Positions 61,472 through 64,000 of a stretch of DNA of 64,000 nt are shown here, piece after piece. The notes under the pieces were generated by a model. The model was not told where the DNA came from. It was given only the letters and a program-made list of their open reading frames with translations, and searched no databases. A program made the translations under genes and the position numbers. This stretch comes from Undibacterium umbellatum (lineage in GTDB: Bacteria; Pseudomonadota; Gammaproteobacteria; Burkholderiales; Burkholderiaceae_D), in contig NZ_JACOFX010000015.1 in NCBI RefSeq assembly GCF_014284125.1, positions 1 to 64,000 on the forward strand, written 5' to 3'. Numbering within the stretch: the first letter of the stretch is position 1; every line of letters begins with the position of its first letter.

Positions 61472-64000
61472 TTATTGTTTTTTGGCGATTTTACTGGCAT
61501 CACCAGTCGTCACTATGCTCCAGCGTTCAGGTTGCAGATATTTTTTGACCGCCTGGTTCAATTGTTCCAGGCTCAGGTTTTGCAGTGCAAGGTCCTGTCT
61601 GATTTGCCAGGAGTAGTCCACACCCTTGTGCATGAGGGCATTCCATTCGGTCGTCAGATAGTCATCATTGTGTCTGGCCTGTAGCTTTAAACGCCTTAAA
61701 GCAGACTTGGTAGCTTGCAGTTCGCCTTGTGTAAAGCCATTTGCGGCCAATAACTGCATTTCTTCCAGCACCGCCTGCTGGAGCTTGTCGATATTTGGGC
61801 TGGCAGCACTTGCCGTGATTTCCCAACTACTGACAGCATCGGTGGAATAAGGAGACAGGCTTGAAGTCACGCCATAACTCCATCCCTCTTTGAGGCGTAC
61901 TCGCCTGCCCAGTCTTGATTCTATGGGATGGCCGCCCAGCAAATAGCTGGCCATGTTCAAGGCAAGAAAATCTGCATCGTTAATACCGACTGGCAAGTCC
62001 AGTTGCCCAAGGAAATACCCGTTTTCTTTACCAGGCGTATCCAGAAATTTACGCAATGCTGAACGGTCAACAAATTTGAATGGAGCTGGCTGGTAAGCGG
62101 CTTTGCTTTCCCAGCCCTTGAATTCTTCTTCCGGTACGGCCTTGACTTCTTCTATATCAAAATCACCGACAATCGCCATGTGGCCATTGCTGGCACCATA
62201 AAACTGTTTGTGAAAATCAATCAGGTCAGTCGTCTTGATGGCATTCAGTTCCGAGATGACTTGCTGCGAAGTTTCCAGCGCACGTATGTCGCCCATGGGA
62301 TAACTATTGAAATGCCGGGCCAGCGCATCCTTTGCCATACCCTCTGGGGTATTGCCTGCATTTCGCCAGGAGTTTCTTTCGCTCGTGATCGCGGTGGTGG
62401 CCTGGGCGAAACTGGGCTCTTTTAAGTTCAGCATCATCAGTTTCAGCGCTTGTTTCAGATGTGATTTGTCAGTGATGAATTTGGTGACGCGACCTCGCAT
62501 GCGTGCTTTTTCCCGTTCTGCTTCCAGGCTTTCCTTGCCATAGCGGCCAGTACCATTGAGCAAGACTTGCCTGGTCAGACGTTCTATCCAGCGCTTGTTG
62601 GCGAGTGATTTTTCATCGCCCCAGTGCAAAACCAGGTCAACTACGACTTCCTGGCCGCGCGTGGGTTTTACCAGCAAGGCTGTTTCTATATTTCCTATCT
62701 TGATCCTGCGCGTGCTTTGCTGAATATTTTCTGGCGAAGTATTAAATTCAGCAACGGCAGCATATTCATCAACATGAGAAAAATCCTTCATGATGTCACT
62801 GACTTGAGGTTCAGCAGGCATGCTGGTGTCGACATTTTTTTGTTCTGCCAGCAAGATACCTGTGGTGCGGTTTTCTCTGACGAAATAACGCTGGGCAGCT
62901 TGTTGTATCTGCTCAGTTTTCATGCTGGCGACACGGTCTTTTTCCAGAAACATCAAACGCCAGTCGCCCGCAGCGATGTATCTGGACATCCTCATGCTCA
63001 ATGCATGCGGATTGTTCATGACGCTGGAAAAAACATTCACATATTTGCTTTTAAATAAATCCAGTTCTTGCTCAGTCCATGCATGTTTTCCAAAAGTTTC
63101 TATCGCTTTTGCTACAGCCTTGGGAGTATTCTCATCGGTACTTCCAGCCAAATTGCTGTAGCCTAACAAGATGAGGCCATTGTCTGCTATGCCTTCAATG
63201 TGATATCCCAGACCCTGATTGACAGGAAGTAAGTCACCTGCCTGGCTACGCAGTTCTCTTCCGGAAGTCAGCATGTTTGCTGCGAATTGCAGGGCAGCAT
63301 AGTCAGGGTGTAATAAGGAGGGACTGTGATAGGCCAATATCACCGGATTGGCATTGTCTTTTTTCCTGAGGATGACCAGGCGTTCTCCCTGCTGTGCAGG
63401 TTCAACGGTAGGTATTTTGGGCAAGGCAGATTTTGGTGTGGGAATCGCGCCAAACTGGCGCGTGATTGCCTGTAAGGCTATGCTGGCATCAAATTTTCCT
63501 GCAACCATCAACACGGCATTATCTGGACGGTAGAATTGACGACACAACTGCTGTAATTGCTCTATGTTGACGTTCTCGATATCACTTTTTTCACCAATCA
63601 CACTATGACCGTAACCATGCCAGTCAAAAGCCACGGCCTGCACGCGACGTACCAAAGTGTTATAAGCATTATTCTCCCTGAGTTCCAGTTCGTTGCGTAC
63701 TACCGTCATTTCAGTATTAAGCTCAGACTTCAGGAAGCGTGCATTTAGCATGCGGTCTGCTTCCATACTCAAGACCCAGTTGAGCTCACTCTCATTGGCC
63801 TCGAATGTGGCAAAATATTGCGTATAGTCAGGAAAAGTAAATGCATTCGAACGCATGCCTTTTGCAGTCAATTGCCTGGAAATTTCCGGGTATTTTTTAC
63901 TACCTTTACTCAGCATGTGCTCCAGCAAATGGGCGTGACCGGTTTGTCCTGCACCTTCATTCCTTGAACCTGCCAGATAAGTCATATTGACTGTTGTCGT
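61472..64000 (-). CDS. M16-family zinc peptidase, 5' end beyond the window
   Basis: At least 842 residues; the frame runs off the window edge, and the codons before the first visible Met (63985) encode TTVN, part of the family's first beta strand, so the true start is outside. The inverted zinc motif is HLLEH, in GHAHLLEHML, with E in VVRNE 76 residues after the second His, so the N-terminal active domain is intact. A second pair of M16 domains follows (about 430-840). Pitrilysin-like peptidases degrade peptides in the periplasm. A signal peptide is expected beyond the edge. Confidence 0.9.
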   Translation of the reverse strand, partial: TTTVNMTYLAGSRNEGAGQTGHAHLLEHMLSKGSKKYPEISRQLTAKGMRSNAFTFPDYTQYFATFEANESELNWVLSMEADRMLNARFLKSELNTEMTVVRNELELRENNAYNTLVRRVQAVAFDWHGYGHSVIGEKSDIENVNIEQLQQLCRQFYRPDNAVLMVAGKFDASIALQAITRQFGAIPTPKSALPKIPTVEPAQQGERLVILRKKDNANPVILAYHSPSLLHPDYAALQFAANMLTSGRELRSQAGDLLPVNQGLGYHIEGIADNGLILLGYSNLAGSTDENTPKAVAKAIETFGKHAWTEQELDLFKSKYVNVFSSVMNNPHALSMRMSRYIAAGDWRLMFLEKDRVASMKTEQIQQAAQRYFVRENRTTGILLAEQKNVDTSMPAEPQVSDIMKDFSHVDEYAAVAEFNTSPENIQQSTRRIKIGNIETALLVKPTRGQEVVVDLVLHWGDEKSLANKRWIERLTRQVLLNGTGRYGKESLEAEREKARMRGRVTKFITDKSHLKQALKLMMLNLKEPSFAQATTAITSERNSWRNAGNTPEGMAKDALARHFNSYPMGDIRALETSQQVISELNAIKTTDLIDFHKQFYGASNGHMAIVGDFDIEEVKAVPEEEFKGWESKAAYQPAPFKFVDRSALRKFLDTPGKENGYFLGQLDLPVGINDADFLALNMASYLLGGHPIESRLGRRVRLKEGWSYGVTSSLSPYSTDAVSSWEITASAASPNIDKLQQAVLEEMQLLAANGFTQGELQATKSALRRLKLQARHNDDYLTTEWNALMHKGVDYSWQIRQDLALQNLSLEQLNQAVKKYLQPERWSIVTTGDASKIAKKQ

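Noticed and set aside
1..64000. CRISPR array, tRNA, rRNA, prophage or integron
   Set aside because: No regularly spaced direct repeats, cloverleaf-like sequence, rRNA segment, integrase or phage structural genes were seen.

Overview
The window reads as chromosomal DNA of a beta-proteobacterium of the Burkholderiales. Oxalobacteraceae (an Undibacterium-like organism) is the best guess from the DUF4214-tailed secreted proteases, the S46 and M9 peptidases, the gcl-hyi-glxR-ttuD-pyk operon and the style of the intergenic repeats. This is an inference from protein families only; no rRNA or tRNA gene is visible. About 55 protein genes are packed on both strands, with many 4-base overlaps inside operons.

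Layout. 0-2.3 kb: two A-rich tandem paralogues of unknown function. 2.3-8.5 kb: a four-gene minus-strand operon that looks like a MoxR/vWA/beta-propeller ternary NTPase system, a family proposed to act in biological conflict. 8.6-10.7 kb: a LytS/LytT-type two-component system with a small membrane protein that duplicates the kinase's membrane segment. 10.9-12.05 kb: a miniature histidyl-tRNA-synthetase-like gene split by a 264-bp MITE-like element, preceded by a consensus promoter, a 7-residue leader peptide ending in His-His, and a terminator. 12.2-14.9 kb: a secreted M9 collagenase with a long structured leader. 15.3-24.6 kb: the glyoxylate-to-pyruvate operon gcl-hyi-glxR-ttuD-pyk, a divergent LysR regulator and an NCS2 purine permease. 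24.7-29 kb: envelope and redox genes, a second LysR gene and an arylamine N-acetyltransferase. 29-32.5 kb: a folded intergenic repeat, dbpA and the first DUF4214-tailed M10 protease. 32.7-40.7 kb: SRPBCC, acyltransferase, AraC, an FMN/FAD/2Fe-2S fusion protein, an AhpD-like protein, an S46 dipeptidyl peptidase and a GFA-family protein. 40.7-51.9 kb: a signalling block with a GGDEF-EAL protein, a CPBP protease, a beta-helix protein, a DUF1857 protein, and an operon of HD-GYP regulator, aberrant receiver, hybrid kinase and CheY-like receiver. 52.1-64 kb: rep helicase, a PPOX flavoprotein, a TraB/GumN protein, the second DUF4214-tailed protease, a periplasmic binding protein, a repetitive lipoprotein, a Tat-exported MepK-like peptidase and an M16 peptidase cut by the window edge.

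How genes fit together. Glyoxylate (for example from purine breakdown, consistent with the NCS2 permease) would be condensed by Gcl, reduced by GlxR, phosphorylated to 2-phosphoglycerate by TtuD and, after enolase encoded elsewhere, turned into pyruvate by Pyk. Cyclic-di-GMP metabolism is represented by one GGDEF-EAL enzyme and one HD-GYP phosphodiesterase. Several secreted peptidases (M9, two M10, S46, M16) point to a proteolytic lifestyle.

The most unusual points are the histidine-responsive leader in front of a MITE-split HisRS core (removing the element plus one TA rebuilds the reading frame exactly), the ternary MoxR operon next to A-rich paralogues, the free-standing copy of a kinase membrane module, a receiver with Glu at the phosphorylation site, and a lipoprotein with a strict alternating 20/19-residue repeat.
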